Origin: an uncultured Acidobacteriota bacterium
GTDB taxonomy: Bacteria; Acidobacteriota; Terriglobia; Terriglobales; Acidobacteriaceae
Length of the DNA stretch: 7,735 bases
Direction: 5' to 3'
Assembly (NCBI GenBank): GCA_903832475.1
Contig: CAILBQ010000386.1
Location: forward strand, 1 to 7,735
Shown: piece by piece, positions 1 through 6,239 of the stretch
How the letters are laid out: each line of letters opens with the position of its first letter
Numbering within the stretch: position 1 is the stretch's first letter
Position numbers and translations under genes: made by a program
The notes under the pieces: generated by a model
Seen by the model: only the letters and a program-made list of their open reading frames with translations
Databases searched by the model: none
What the model was told of the DNA's origin: nothing

Positions 1-314
1 TCGACAGTCAGATCGATATCACTGGTCAGCGCCTGGGGAATCACTCCGATCGCCCGCCGCACCGTGTCCGGCTCCTTGGCAACATCATGCCCTTCGATCA
101 TCGCCTTTCCCGCGGTCACCGGGATCAGCGTGGTCATCATGCGAATCAGCGTGCTCTTGCCGGCGCCATTCGGGCCCAGCAGGCCGAAGATCTCGCCGTC
201 CTTCACCTCGAAGCTCACATCGCTGACCGCTTCGAATTTTCCGTACCGCTTCACGATGTGCTCGACGGCGATGGCCGTGCCGGCATACTTCGGGTCCGCC
301 TTGACTGCGCTCAT
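1..314 (-). CDS. ABC transporter ATP-binding protein, N-terminal part (gene continues past left edge)
   Basis: This is the first 104 codons of a cytoplasmic ATPase subunit that would power an ABC-2 type efflux pump. Reading leftward from ATG at 314-312, the protein starts MSAVKADPKYAGTAIAVEHI. It then shows the Walker A loop GPNGAGKST at about residues 47-55 and a Q-loop region GVIPQ at about residues 90-94. The signature motif, Walker B and H-loop would lie beyond the window. The ATG is the first in-frame start I find after the upstream gene's stop, and it lies 10 nt downstream of that stop, so the two genes should be co-transcribed. The VEHIVKRYGKFEAVSDVSFEV opening resembles the drug or daunorubicin-resistance class of ATPases (DrrA, YbhF). 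Adjacency to a HlyD-type adaptor supports the YbhF-like reading. The exported substrate is unknown. Confidence 0.93.
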   Translation of the reverse strand, partial: MSAVKADPKYAGTAIAVEHIVKRYGKFEAVSDVSFEVKDGEIFGLLGPNGAGKSTLIRMMTTLIPVTAGKAMIEGHDVAKEPDTVRRAIGVIPQALTSDIDLTV

Positions 315-324
315 GGGGCCACAC

Positions 325-1389
325 TCATTGCTTCACCAGCTTGTCCCTGGGAATGAAGACCTCGGCCGTCATGCCGGGTACGTATTCCATTCCAGGGTTG
401 GGGATCAGCAGCTTCAGACGCACGGTCTTGATGTCGCGCTTGCGCCGGCTCACATCGCGCTGCGTGGCAAAGTCACCTTCGGCCGACTTGGCAATCACCT
501 TGCCGTCGAGCGCGGCGCCGCTGGGCATAACCACGCGCAGAGAATCGCCGATCTTCACCGCGTCGGCCTGCGTCTCCGGCAGCGGCGCGTAGACCCAGGT
601 CTGCGTCAGGTCAACTATGGTCACAATGGGCGCTCCGGGCGTGACGACTTCGCCTTGCCGCGCCGCGCGTACGTCGACCATGCCGCTGATCGGCGAAACA
701 ACATTGGCGTAGCCGGTCTGCACCTCGGCCTGCTTCAGCATGGCCTGGGCATTGGCCTCGTCTTCCCTGGTCGCACGCTCGGTCTGCTGCGCCGCCTGCG
801 CCTGGATGGTATTGGCCTGTGCCAGCTTCAGCGAAGCTTCCGCCGCACCCACCTGCTCCTTGGCCGCATCGACCGCCGCCTTGGCCGCGTCCAGCGAAGT
901 GCGCGCGTCATCGCGGGCCTGGGCGCTCATCACCCCGGCCTGGGCAAGGGCCGCCGTGCGCTTCGTTTCGAGTTCCTGGTGTTCTTCCTGCGCTTTCGCC
1001 TGCATCAGCGAGGCCTGCGCCGTCCGCAGCATGGCCTCGGCATTCGCGACCTGGCTGGTCGTGCTCCCCGTTGTCTGTCGAGTCGTGTCGCGGCTCTGAA
1101 GCAGCTTGTACTTCTCGCTTGCCGCCGTCGCTGCCGCTGCCGTTTCCGCCGCGGACAGATCCTGGCTTTCGATGGTGGCCAGTAACTCCCCGGCTTTCAC
1201 CGTCTGGCCTTCATCCACGTTGAGGGTCTGAATTCGCCCCGTGATCCGCGAACTGACGATCACTTCATTCGCATCCACCGTGCCAATCAGCTGCAAATCC
1301 CCTGTTCGCCGCGTCGTGGCGAAATACCAGACCAGCGAAATCACCAGAAGAATGCCGAGGATGAGAAATACCCGGTTTCGTGCCTGCAT
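325..1389 (-). CDS. HlyD-family membrane fusion protein (efflux periplasmic adaptor, YbhG-like)
   Basis: This 354-residue adaptor would be anchored in the inner membrane and link an ABC-2 pump to the periplasm or an outer-membrane channel. A single N-terminal membrane segment lies at about residues 6-24 (RVFLILGILLVISLVWYFA). The first half of the barrel-sandwich (lipoyl-like) domain is at about 33-75, with VSSRITGRIQTLNVDEGQ. A long Ala/Gln/Glu-rich helical hairpin, predicted as coiled coil, spans about 76-222. The second lipoyl half (SPISGMVDVRAARQGE) follows at about 230-262, then a beta-barrel and membrane-proximal domain ending in EYVPGMTAEVFIP. The length is typical of YbhG/EmrA-type adaptors. 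The ATG is preceded by GAGGGG (complement of 1394-1399) at a 4-nt spacing, which supports this start. The gene is first in the operon, with the ATPase 10 nt downstream. The family is clear, but the substrate is not. Confidence 0.94.
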   Translation of the reverse strand: MQARNRVFLILGILLVISLVWYFATTRRTGDLQLIGTVDANEVIVSSRITGRIQTLNVDEGQTVKAGELLATIESQDLSAAETAAAATAASEKYKLLQSRDTTRQTTGSTTSQVANAEAMLRTAQASLMQAKAQEEHQELETKRTAALAQAGVMSAQARDDARTSLDAAKAAVDAAKEQVGAAEASLKLAQANTIQAQAAQQTERATREDEANAQAMLKQAEVQTGYANVVSPISGMVDVRAARQGEVVTPGAPIVTIVDLTQTWVYAPLPETQADAVKIGDSLRVVMPSGAALDGKVIAKSAEGDFATQRDVSRRKRDIKTVRLKLLIPNPGMEYVPGMTAEVFIPRDKLVKQ

Positions 1390-1483
1390 CGTGCCCCTCG
1401 TCTCAGCTGCGGATCCCGCCGCAATCCTCGCCCGCGACCTGCTTAGGAAGCGGAAAGGACGACCACAGTTCTACGACGGATGA

Positions 1484-1515
1484 GAGTCGCAGGTATTGTA
1501 TCGCCTGCGCAACTC
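1484..1515. repeat. Imperfect inverted repeat in the divergent promoter region
   Basis: The left arm GAGTCGCAGG (1484-1493) pairs with the right arm CCTGCG-CA-ACTC (1504-1515). That gives 10 base pairs interrupted by a 2-nt bulge on the right side, with a 10-nt centre. The centre holds TACAAT on the minus strand, a close match to the sigma70 -10 consensus. An inverted repeat covering a -10 element is a common shape for a repressor operator, but this role is inferred. The arms are also GC-rich enough to occur by chance. Confidence 0.4.
1495..1500 (-). promoter_or_regulatory. Candidate -10 box for the HlyD/ABC operon
   Basis: The complement of these bases reads TACAAT, five of six matches to the sigma70 -10 consensus, about 106 bp upstream of the HlyD start codon. 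No good -35 hexamer lies at the usual spacing: the bases 17 nt upstream read CCGAAC. If real, the promoter would be weak or depend on an activator. Confidence 0.25.
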
Positions 1516-1575
1516 CCGTTCGGTGACGCCGGTCTCCACGCCGCTGCCTGGTCAAGGAGTCGCTCAAGGAATAGA

Positions 1576-1605
1576 TGGACCCAGCCAAACTCAAACGCAT
1601 ATAGT
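1576..1605 (+). promoter_or_regulatory. Candidate sigma70-type promoter for the FAD oxidoreductase
   Basis: TGGACC (1576-1581, four of six matches to TTGACA) is followed after 18 nt by TATAGT (1600-1605, five of six matches to TATAAT). This predicts transcription starting near 1612 and a leader of roughly 90 nt before the GTG at 1701. Two copies of TCAAGGA, 12 bp apart start to start (1552 and 1564), lie just upstream where an activator could bind. The assignment rests on consensus matching only. Confidence 0.33.
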
Positions 1606-1700
1606 GAAAACCACAATCATGCCATCGCTCCTTCCCCTGCGAGTCGCACAATTGACACCCACAGCGTCTTACCCACACTCGTTTTGGAGCGAACCTTAGC

Positions 1701-3344
1701 GTGACCTTCGACTACTCCGCCAACTCCGCACCCGCTTCCAACAGCCTCGGCAAGATCGGCCTGCCATCGTCCATCGGTGAACTCGCCGCCCGCACTTGGG
1801 ACGCGATCGTCATCGGCGCCGGGCACAACGGCCTGGCCTGTGCCGCCTATCTCGCCCGCGCCGGCCAGCGCGTCCTCGTCCTAGAAGCCCGCGAGCGCAT
1901 CGGCGGCGCCTGCACCGTCGAGGAAGCCTTCCCCGGCGTGAAAATGTCGCCCTGCGCCTACCTTGCCGGCCTGCTGCACCCGCTGGTGATTGAAGAGCTC
2001 GGCCTGCCCGCCAGGGGCTTCTCCTGGACCCCGGCCGTCAACGGCCTCTTCGTCCCGTTCCTCGACGGCCGCAGCATCCAGCTCTGGGACGACGATGCGA
2101 AGTGCGACGCTGAAGTCGAACGCTTTGCCCCGCGCGACCTCGCGGGCTTTCGCGCCATGTGCGCGGTCATACGCCGGTTAAGAGACGCCTTACGCCCGGC
2201 GAATGAAAACGACATCTGGATCGGCGACAGCCCCACGCGCGAACAGATCGAAGACCGCCTGGGCAATGACGACGAGGCCAAAGCTGTCCTTTTTGACTGG
2301 TCCATGGCCGAATTCGTCGAGCATTACCTCGAAGACGAGCAACTTCAGGTCGCCTACCTCGGCCAGGGTGTGATTGGGACTAACGCCAGCCCCTTCGAAA
2401 AAGGCACCGCCTCAGTTCGTTTCCACCACGGCTCAGGGCGCCTCGGCGGCATGCCCGGCATGTGGGGATACGTCAAAGGCGGCATGGGCATGGTCAGCTT
2501 CTACCTGGCTGACGCCGCCCGCGAAGCCGGGGCCGTCATCGCCGCCGGCGTGCCTGTCGCCCAGGTGCTTCCAGGCGAAGGTGTTCTCCTCGAGTCCGGT
2601 GAACGAATCTCAGCACCGGTCATCATCTCCAACGCCGATCCGCGCGTCAGCCTGCGACTGCTCGGGGCAAGCGTGGATGCCGGCTGGGATCAAAAGGTGC
2701 GGAGCACCCCCATCGAAGGCTGCACCGTCAAGCTGAACGTCCTGCTCAACGAGCTTCCCAACTTCACCGCCCGCCCCGGCCTGGGCCCGGATCGGAACGG
2801 GGAGCCGCACCACTACGGACAGATCAACGCGCCCCTGACAAAGGCCGAATGGAAAGCCGGCTTCGCTGCAGCGAAAGCAGGCCGCTTGCCCGACCACCTC
2901 TGGTGCGAACTGTATTTCCAGAGCGTTCACGACACGACGGTCGCTCCCGCCGGCAAGCACACCATGTCGGTCTTCGCGCAGTATGTACCCCACACCTTCG
3001 CCGGCTCAGAATCGGCGCAGCAGGGATGGGATGCTCATCGCGAACAGGCCCGCAAGCTGGCTCTCGATTCCATCGGCCGCTTCTGCTCCAACATCCCCGA
3101 TGCGGTCGACGATGCCCAGGTGCTAGGCCCACCCGACATCGAAGAAAAAGTCGGACTTACGGGCGGCCACATCTTCCAGGGGGAAATTCTCCCGGAATAT
3201 ATGTGGGACAAGCGCCTCACCGCCCGCACTCCCATGCCCGGTTTCTACATGTGCGGCGCCTGTACTCACCCCGGCGGCTCGGTTATCGCCATGAACGGCC
3301 GCAACGCCGCTATGGCCGTCTTGAAAGATTTGAACATCAAGTAA
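1701..3344 (+). CDS. FAD-dependent oxidoreductase, PYROXD2 / phytoene desaturase-like
   Basis: This is a 547-residue flavoprotein of the phytoene desaturase/amine oxidase superfamily, closest in look to the PYROXD2 branch. The N-terminal Rossmann motif DAIVIGAGHNGLACAAYLARAG places GxGxxG at residues 39-44. The ribose-binding acid is probably E62 (VLVLEARERIGGA), followed by the GG doublet. The C-terminal flavin-contact segment MPGFYMCGACTHPGGSVIAM (starting near 512, followed by NGRNAAMAVL) is a hallmark of this group. No signal peptide or membrane segment is visible. The GTG start is the first usable in-frame start after a stop at 1653-1655, and GGAG (1686-1689) lies 11 nt upstream of it. 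The first 33 residues precede the conserved fold and are low in conservation signals. Family members oxidise C-C or C-N bonds, but PYROXD2-type proteins have no agreed substrate. Position upstream of a permease and a Rieske oxygenase suggests a shared catabolic pathway. Confidence 0.88.
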   Translation: MTFDYSANSAPASNSLGKIGLPSSIGELAARTWDAIVIGAGHNGLACAAYLARAGQRVLVLEARERIGGACTVEEAFPGVKMSPCAYLAGLLHPLVIEELGLPARGFSWTPAVNGLFVPFLDGRSIQLWDDDAKCDAEVERFAPRDLAGFRAMCAVIRRLRDALRPANENDIWIGDSPTREQIEDRLGNDDEAKAVLFDWSMAEFVEHYLEDEQLQVAYLGQGVIGTNASPFEKGTASVRFHHGSGRLGGMPGMWGYVKGGMGMVSFYLADAAREAGAVIAAGVPVAQVLPGEGVLLESGERISAPVIISNADPRVSLRLLGASVDAGWDQKVRSTPIEGCTVKLNVLLNELPNFTARPGLGPDRNGEPHHYGQINAPLTKAEWKAGFAAAKAGRLPDHLWCELYFQSVHDTTVAPAGKHTMSVFAQYVPHTFAGSESAQQGWDAHREQARKLALDSIGRFCSNIPDAVDDAQVLGPPDIEEKVGLTGGHIFQGEILPEYMWDKRLTARTPMPGFYMCGACTHPGGSVIAMNGRNAAMAVLKDLNIK

Positions 3345-3365
3345 ACAACGTCGAAGCAAGGCGCA

Positions 3366-3395
3366 ATCTAGAACGGACCATCTAGAACGGACCAT
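3366..3395. repeat. 14-bp perfect tandem duplication
   Basis: The 14-mer ATCTAGAACGGACC occurs twice with no gap (3366-3379 and 3380-3393), and the next two bases (AT) begin a third unit before it breaks off. It lies 22 bp after the oxidoreductase stop codon and 11 bp before the palindrome that starts at 3406. The period is not a multiple of three and the stretch is non-coding. It could be replication slippage or the trace of an inserted and excised element. Confidence 0.85.
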
Positions 3396-3405
3396 AGAGC
3401 AACTG

Positions 3406-3452
3406 GGTGCCCCATATCTACCCGCGTACTTTGCGGGGAGATGTGGGATACC
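3406..3452. repeat. 47-bp intergenic palindrome (REP-like hairpin)
   Basis: Arms 3406-3425 and 3433-3452 flank a 7-nt loop (GTACTTT). Of 20 opposed positions, I count 16 Watson-Crick pairs, 2 G-T pairs and 2 mismatches. The core arm CCCATATCTACCCGC pairs with GCGGGGAGATGTGGG. No T-run follows on either strand, so it does not look like a standard intrinsic terminator, although it could still slow polymerase or stabilise mRNA ends between the oxidoreductase and permease genes. The GGTGCCCCAT/ATGTGGGATACC flanks resemble a dispersed palindromic repeat I recall from Acidobacteriaceae intergenic regions. That recollection is unverified. Confidence 0.75.
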
Positions 3453-3498
3453 GCAAAGGAAGAATACGCAGGGAAGCCACTCCACCAAGGCAGGCCGA

Positions 3499-4962
3499 AT
3501 GACCGAAGCCCCCAACCCCGTCGCCGGCTCCATCGCCAGCCTCAAGCGCGAACTCGGTTTCCGCGACCTCGCGCTCTTTTACATCGTCTCGAGTCTGAGC
3601 GTCCGCTGGATCGCGACCGCCGCCGCCTCCGGCCCAAGCAGCATTGCCGTCTGGCTGCTCGCGCTCTTTGGCTTCTTCCTTCCCCTTGCGGCGTCAGTGC
3701 TCGAAATGTCCTCCCGCTACCCCGACGAAGGCGGCCTCTACGTCTGGGCCCAGAAAGCCTTCGGTGACTTCTCAGGATTCATGGCTGCCTGGACCTACTG
3801 GATGAGCAATCTCCCCTATTTCTCTGCCATCCTCTACTTCGCGGCCGGCAGCCTGCTCTTTACCGCCGGCGATCGCGGCAAGGCCCTCGTCGACCAGACC
3901 AGCTACTTCCTCGGCTTCGCGGTCGTTGCCCTGGCGCTCATCACATTTCTCAACATGCTGGGCGTCAAGCAGGGCAAGTGGCTCAACAACGCCGGCGCCA
4001 TCGGCTCTTTTCTGCCCGTGCTCGTGCTCATCGCCATCAGCGTATTCTTCTGGCGTCACCATGGCAGCGCCACGCATTTCACCTGGCCCTCGATGCAGCC
4101 GCATCTGAATCTCAAGAACGCCATCTTCTGGTCGACCATCTTCTACGCTTTCGCCGGCGTCGAATGTGCCTCTTTCATGGGCGGAGAAATCAAGAACACG
4201 CGTAAGACCATCCCGCGTGCGCTGGTCTTCGCCGGCATACTGATCACGCTGGGCTACATACTCGGAACAATCGCCATGTTGATTGCCATGCCCAGCGACC
4301 AGATCAATGGTTTGGGCGGATTCATGACCGCCATGGCCCAGATGTGCCGCACCCTGAACATCGGCTGGATGACCCCGGTCATCGCCCTGCTGATCACCGT
4401 CGCCTGCCTGGGCGCTGCCGGCGCTTATCTGTCCTCCACGGCCCGCCTGCCCTTTGTCGCGGGCATCGACAACTACCTTCCCGCAGTATTTGGCCGTGTC
4501 CATCCCCGCTGGAACACGCCTTATGTTGCCGTCGCGTCGTACGGTCTTGCCGGCATACTCTTCGCCATCCTCAGCCAGGCTGCCACCAGCGTAAAGGGCG
4601 CGTACGACGTGCTGGTGGCCATGAGCGTGATTACCTACTTCATCCCCTACCTGTTTCTCTTTGCGGCCATGATCCGCCTGCAGCGCGAGCCAGCCGGGCC
4701 GAATGTGATTCGCGTCCCCGGCGGCAAACGCGTCGCCATCGCGCTGGCTTGTACCGGGCTGTTCAGCACTGTTTGCACCATCGGCCTCTCGGTGATTCCG
4801 GCCGACGACGAGCCCAACAAGCCTCTTGCGGTTTTCAAGACCGTGGGCATGACCGCGATCCTGATCGCCGCAGGCATGGCCGTCTACGTGGCGGGCAGGC
4901 GCCGCCAGGCCCGCGGCCTTGTTCAACTCAACGCACAACCTGAGGCCGTTCAGCCAGAATAG
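3499..4962 (+). CDS. APC-superfamily amino acid/amine permease
   Basis: This is a 487-residue inner-membrane transporter with about 12 hydrophobic segments, near residues 24-43, 47-70, 92-120, 136-155, 165-185, 209-228, 239-263, 288-312, 342-361, 367-392, 411-433 and 446-465. The TM6/loop motif FYAFAGVECASFMGGEIKNT followed by RKTIPRA (about 215-241) is characteristic of APC antiporters and permeases (COG0531). SSRYPDEGGLYVWAQKAFG (71-89) is the conserved TM2-TM3 loop. Unusually, TM1 reads SSLSVRWIATAAASGPSS rather than the Gly-rich GSGI-type unwound segment of AdiC/LeuT-like members. I recall a permease subfamily with this RW-containing TM1. The ATG follows AAGG (3487-3490) at an 8-nt spacing. 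The oxygenase gene starts 11 nt downstream, so the transporter probably imports that enzyme's substrate. The specific solute is not deducible; an amino acid, amine or betaine is plausible. Confidence 0.92.
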   Translation: MTEAPNPVAGSIASLKRELGFRDLALFYIVSSLSVRWIATAAASGPSSIAVWLLALFGFFLPLAASVLEMSSRYPDEGGLYVWAQKAFGDFSGFMAAWTYWMSNLPYFSAILYFAAGSLLFTAGDRGKALVDQTSYFLGFAVVALALITFLNMLGVKQGKWLNNAGAIGSFLPVLVLIAISVFFWRHHGSATHFTWPSMQPHLNLKNAIFWSTIFYAFAGVECASFMGGEIKNTRKTIPRALVFAGILITLGYILGTIAMLIAMPSDQINGLGGFMTAMAQMCRTLNIGWMTPVIALLITVACLGAAGAYLSSTARLPFVAGIDNYLPAVFGRVHPRWNTPYVAVASYGLAGILFAILSQAATSVKGAYDVLVAMSVITYFIPYLFLFAAMIRLQREPAGPNVIRVPGGKRVAIALACTGLFSTVCTIGLSVIPADDEPNKPLAVFKTVGMTAILIAAGMAVYVAGRRRQARGLVQLNAQPEAVQPE

Positions 4963-4970
4963 GGAAGGGA
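4961..4970 (+). promoter_or_regulatory. Ribosome binding site of the Rieske oxygenase, overlapping the permease stop
   Basis: The purine run AGGGAAGGGA begins inside the permease TAG stop (4960-4962) and ends 3 nt before ATG 4974 and 6 nt before ATG 4977. The better spacing from AAGGGA makes the second ATG an equally good start. The overlap with the stop codon points to translational coupling of the two genes. Confidence 0.7.
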
Positions 4971-4973
4971 ATC

Positions 4974-6143
4974 ATGATGAATCAAGACCTCGCCACCCTT
5001 CTCGCTCTCTACGACGACACCGCCCCGCTGGCTGAAGCGCACACCATCCCCGCCCCGTGGTACACCGATGCACGCATCGCCCAGCTCGAAGATCGCCATG
5101 TCTTCGGCGCCAACTGGCAGGCGATCGGCCGCCTCGATCAGGTCGCCAACCCGGGCGACTATTTCACCACCGAACTCGCCGGCGAGCCGATTCTCGCCGT
5201 CCGCGGAGCCGACAGCCAGCTTCGCGCTTTCTACAACGTCTGCCGCCACCACGCTGCCGCCGTTGCGACGATGCCCGAGCACGCGCCCTGCGGACACGCC
5301 CAATCCTTCCGCTGCCCCTATCACGGCTGGAACTACGGCCTCGATGGATCACTCAAAGGCATGCCCGAGTTCGCCGGTGTCTGCAACTTCGAACGCGCCG
5401 ACAACGGCCTCGTCCCCATCGCCGTCGACACCTGGGAAGACTTCGTCTTCGTCAACCTGGCGCCGAAGCCCGATCCGCTCAGGGATTACCTGCACGATCT
5501 CGTTGCACAAGTATCCCCACTCGGCCTCACAACGCTGCGTTTTCACTCCCGCAAGGAGTACACCCTCAACTGCAACTGGAAAGTGTACGTCGACAATTAT
5601 CTTGACGGCGGCTACCACGTCCCCCACCTGCACAAGGGCCTCAACAGCGTCCTCGATTACAGCCACTACACCATCGAAAACGGCCGCCACCATTGCCTGC
5701 AATCCAGCCCCATGGTGGCGTCACTGGAAGACGCCCAGGTCTCCGAAACCCGCCACGGGGACCGCGCCTGGTATTTCTGGCTCTACCCCAACTTCATGCT
5801 GAACATTTACGAGGGAGTGATGGACACCAACCTTGTCCTTCCCCTCGGCCCCAATCGCTGCAAGGTGATCTTCGACTTCTATTTCGCCGACGTCAGTCCG
5901 GAACGCGACGCCTACAACTCCGCCAGCGTGGCCACCAGCGACACCGTGCAGGACGAAGACGTGGCCATCTGCGAATCTGTCCAGCGCGGCCTTGCCTCCC
6001 GGGCGTATGGCGCCGGCCGGCTGTCGGTGAGGCGCGAGGCCGGCGAACACCTCTTCCATCGGCTGCTGGCACGCGATCTGAAAGCCGGACTTGCCGCGTC
6101 ATCGGCTGTTCCGCCCGCACCTGCCCTGACCACCCTACGCTGA
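4974..6143 (+). CDS. Rieske [2Fe-2S] non-heme iron oxygenase alpha subunit, choline monooxygenase-like
   Basis: This 389-residue cytoplasmic oxygenase would use O2 and electrons from a reductase to hydroxylate or demethylate its substrate. The Rieske cluster ligands are C90-x-H92 and C114-x2-H117 (CRHH ... CPYHGW). The catalytic domain has NWKVYVDNYLDGGYHVPHLH at 201-220, giving facial-triad histidines H215 and H220. The third ligand is probably D339 in QDEDVAICESVQRGL (336-350). The DNYLD-x2-YHVP and CESVQRGL-x4-Y-x2-GR patterns are those I associate with plant choline monooxygenase, more than with naphthalene-type dioxygenases. The 21 residues between H92 and C114 exceed the usual 15-17, and this loop carries an extra Cys (106) and two His (103, 108). 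No reductase gene is in the window. Either ATG 4974 or ATG 4977 could be the start. The family is certain, but the choline or betaine substrate is only an inference. Confidence 0.92.
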   Translation: MMNQDLATLLALYDDTAPLAEAHTIPAPWYTDARIAQLEDRHVFGANWQAIGRLDQVANPGDYFTTELAGEPILAVRGADSQLRAFYNVCRHHAAAVATMPEHAPCGHAQSFRCPYHGWNYGLDGSLKGMPEFAGVCNFERADNGLVPIAVDTWEDFVFVNLAPKPDPLRDYLHDLVAQVSPLGLTTLRFHSRKEYTLNCNWKVYVDNYLDGGYHVPHLHKGLNSVLDYSHYTIENGRHHCLQSSPMVASLEDAQVSETRHGDRAWYFWLYPNFMLNIYEGVMDTNLVLPLGPNRCKVIFDFYFADVSPERDAYNSASVATSDTVQDEDVAICESVQRGLASRAYGAGRLSVRREAGEHLFHRLLARDLKAGLAASSAVPPAPALTTLR

Positions 6144-6166
6144 CGCCGCCAAGTCCCCCATCCGCC

Positions 6167-6176
6167 TCGCATGCGA
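6167..6176. repeat. 10-bp perfect palindrome upstream of the S1 gene
   Basis: TCGCATGCGA is a perfect self-complementary decamer in the 96-bp gap between the oxygenase stop and the S1 start codon, 64 bp before the latter. It could be a protein-binding site. A sequence of this length and composition can also arise by chance. I see no convincing promoter or terminator in the rest of this gap. Confidence 0.35.
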
Positions 6177-6239
6177 TGATATTTCCAAGCTGATGGCGCG
6201 CGTCCCCGCGCTGCCGGAACCCAAGAGGCCTCATCTTTC

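Larger units (their letters stand above)
1390..1700. other. Divergent intergenic region between the efflux operon and the oxidoreductase gene
   Basis: This 311-bp stretch separates two divergent genes and contains no convincing coding sequence. I see a Shine-Dalgarno sequence for the minus-strand HlyD gene (1394-1399), an imperfect inverted repeat (1484-1515), a minus-strand TACAAT box (1495-1500), a TCAAGGA direct repeat (1552-1558 and 1564-1570), and a possible plus-strand promoter with TATAGT at 1600-1605. A TTGACA at 1652-1657 has no good -10 partner. No regulator gene is adjacent inside the window. Confidence 0.6.

Noticed and set aside
85..324. 79-codon minus-strand frame MWPHERSQGG... 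over the ABC gene start
   Set aside because: It is a shifted frame. The frame starting at 314 carries Walker A (GPNGAGKST) and is the true coding frame.
64..1185. 373-codon open frame on the plus strand opposite the HlyD gene
   Set aside because: Its product is rich in Arg, Leu, His and Gly with no recognisable domain. It lies antisense to a clearly conserved adaptor gene, and long antisense frames are expected in GC-rich genes.
1403..1678. Possible small minus-strand gene (91 codons) in the divergent intergenic region
   Set aside because: It has no ribosome binding site that I can see and no recognisable motif. It would end just upstream of the HlyD start and overlap all the promoter-like elements.
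1652..1680. Promoter with perfect -35 TTGACA at 1652-1657
   Set aside because: At 16-18 nt spacing the bases read CACACT, ACACTC and CACTCG, which are poor -10 boxes, and the leader would be very short.
3406..3452. Intrinsic transcription terminator
   Set aside because: The stem is strong, but neither strand has a T-run after it, so I list it as a palindromic repeat instead.
3441..3767. Plus-strand frame starting in the palindrome (MWDTAKEEYAGK...)
   Set aside because: It begins inside the hairpin and runs out of frame through the start of the permease gene. It is probably a by-product of the repeat.
3772..4938. 388-codon open frame on the minus strand opposite the permease
   Set aside because: The His/Gly/Asp-rich, non-hydrophobic product matches no family and mirrors the permease codons. 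It is a composition effect.
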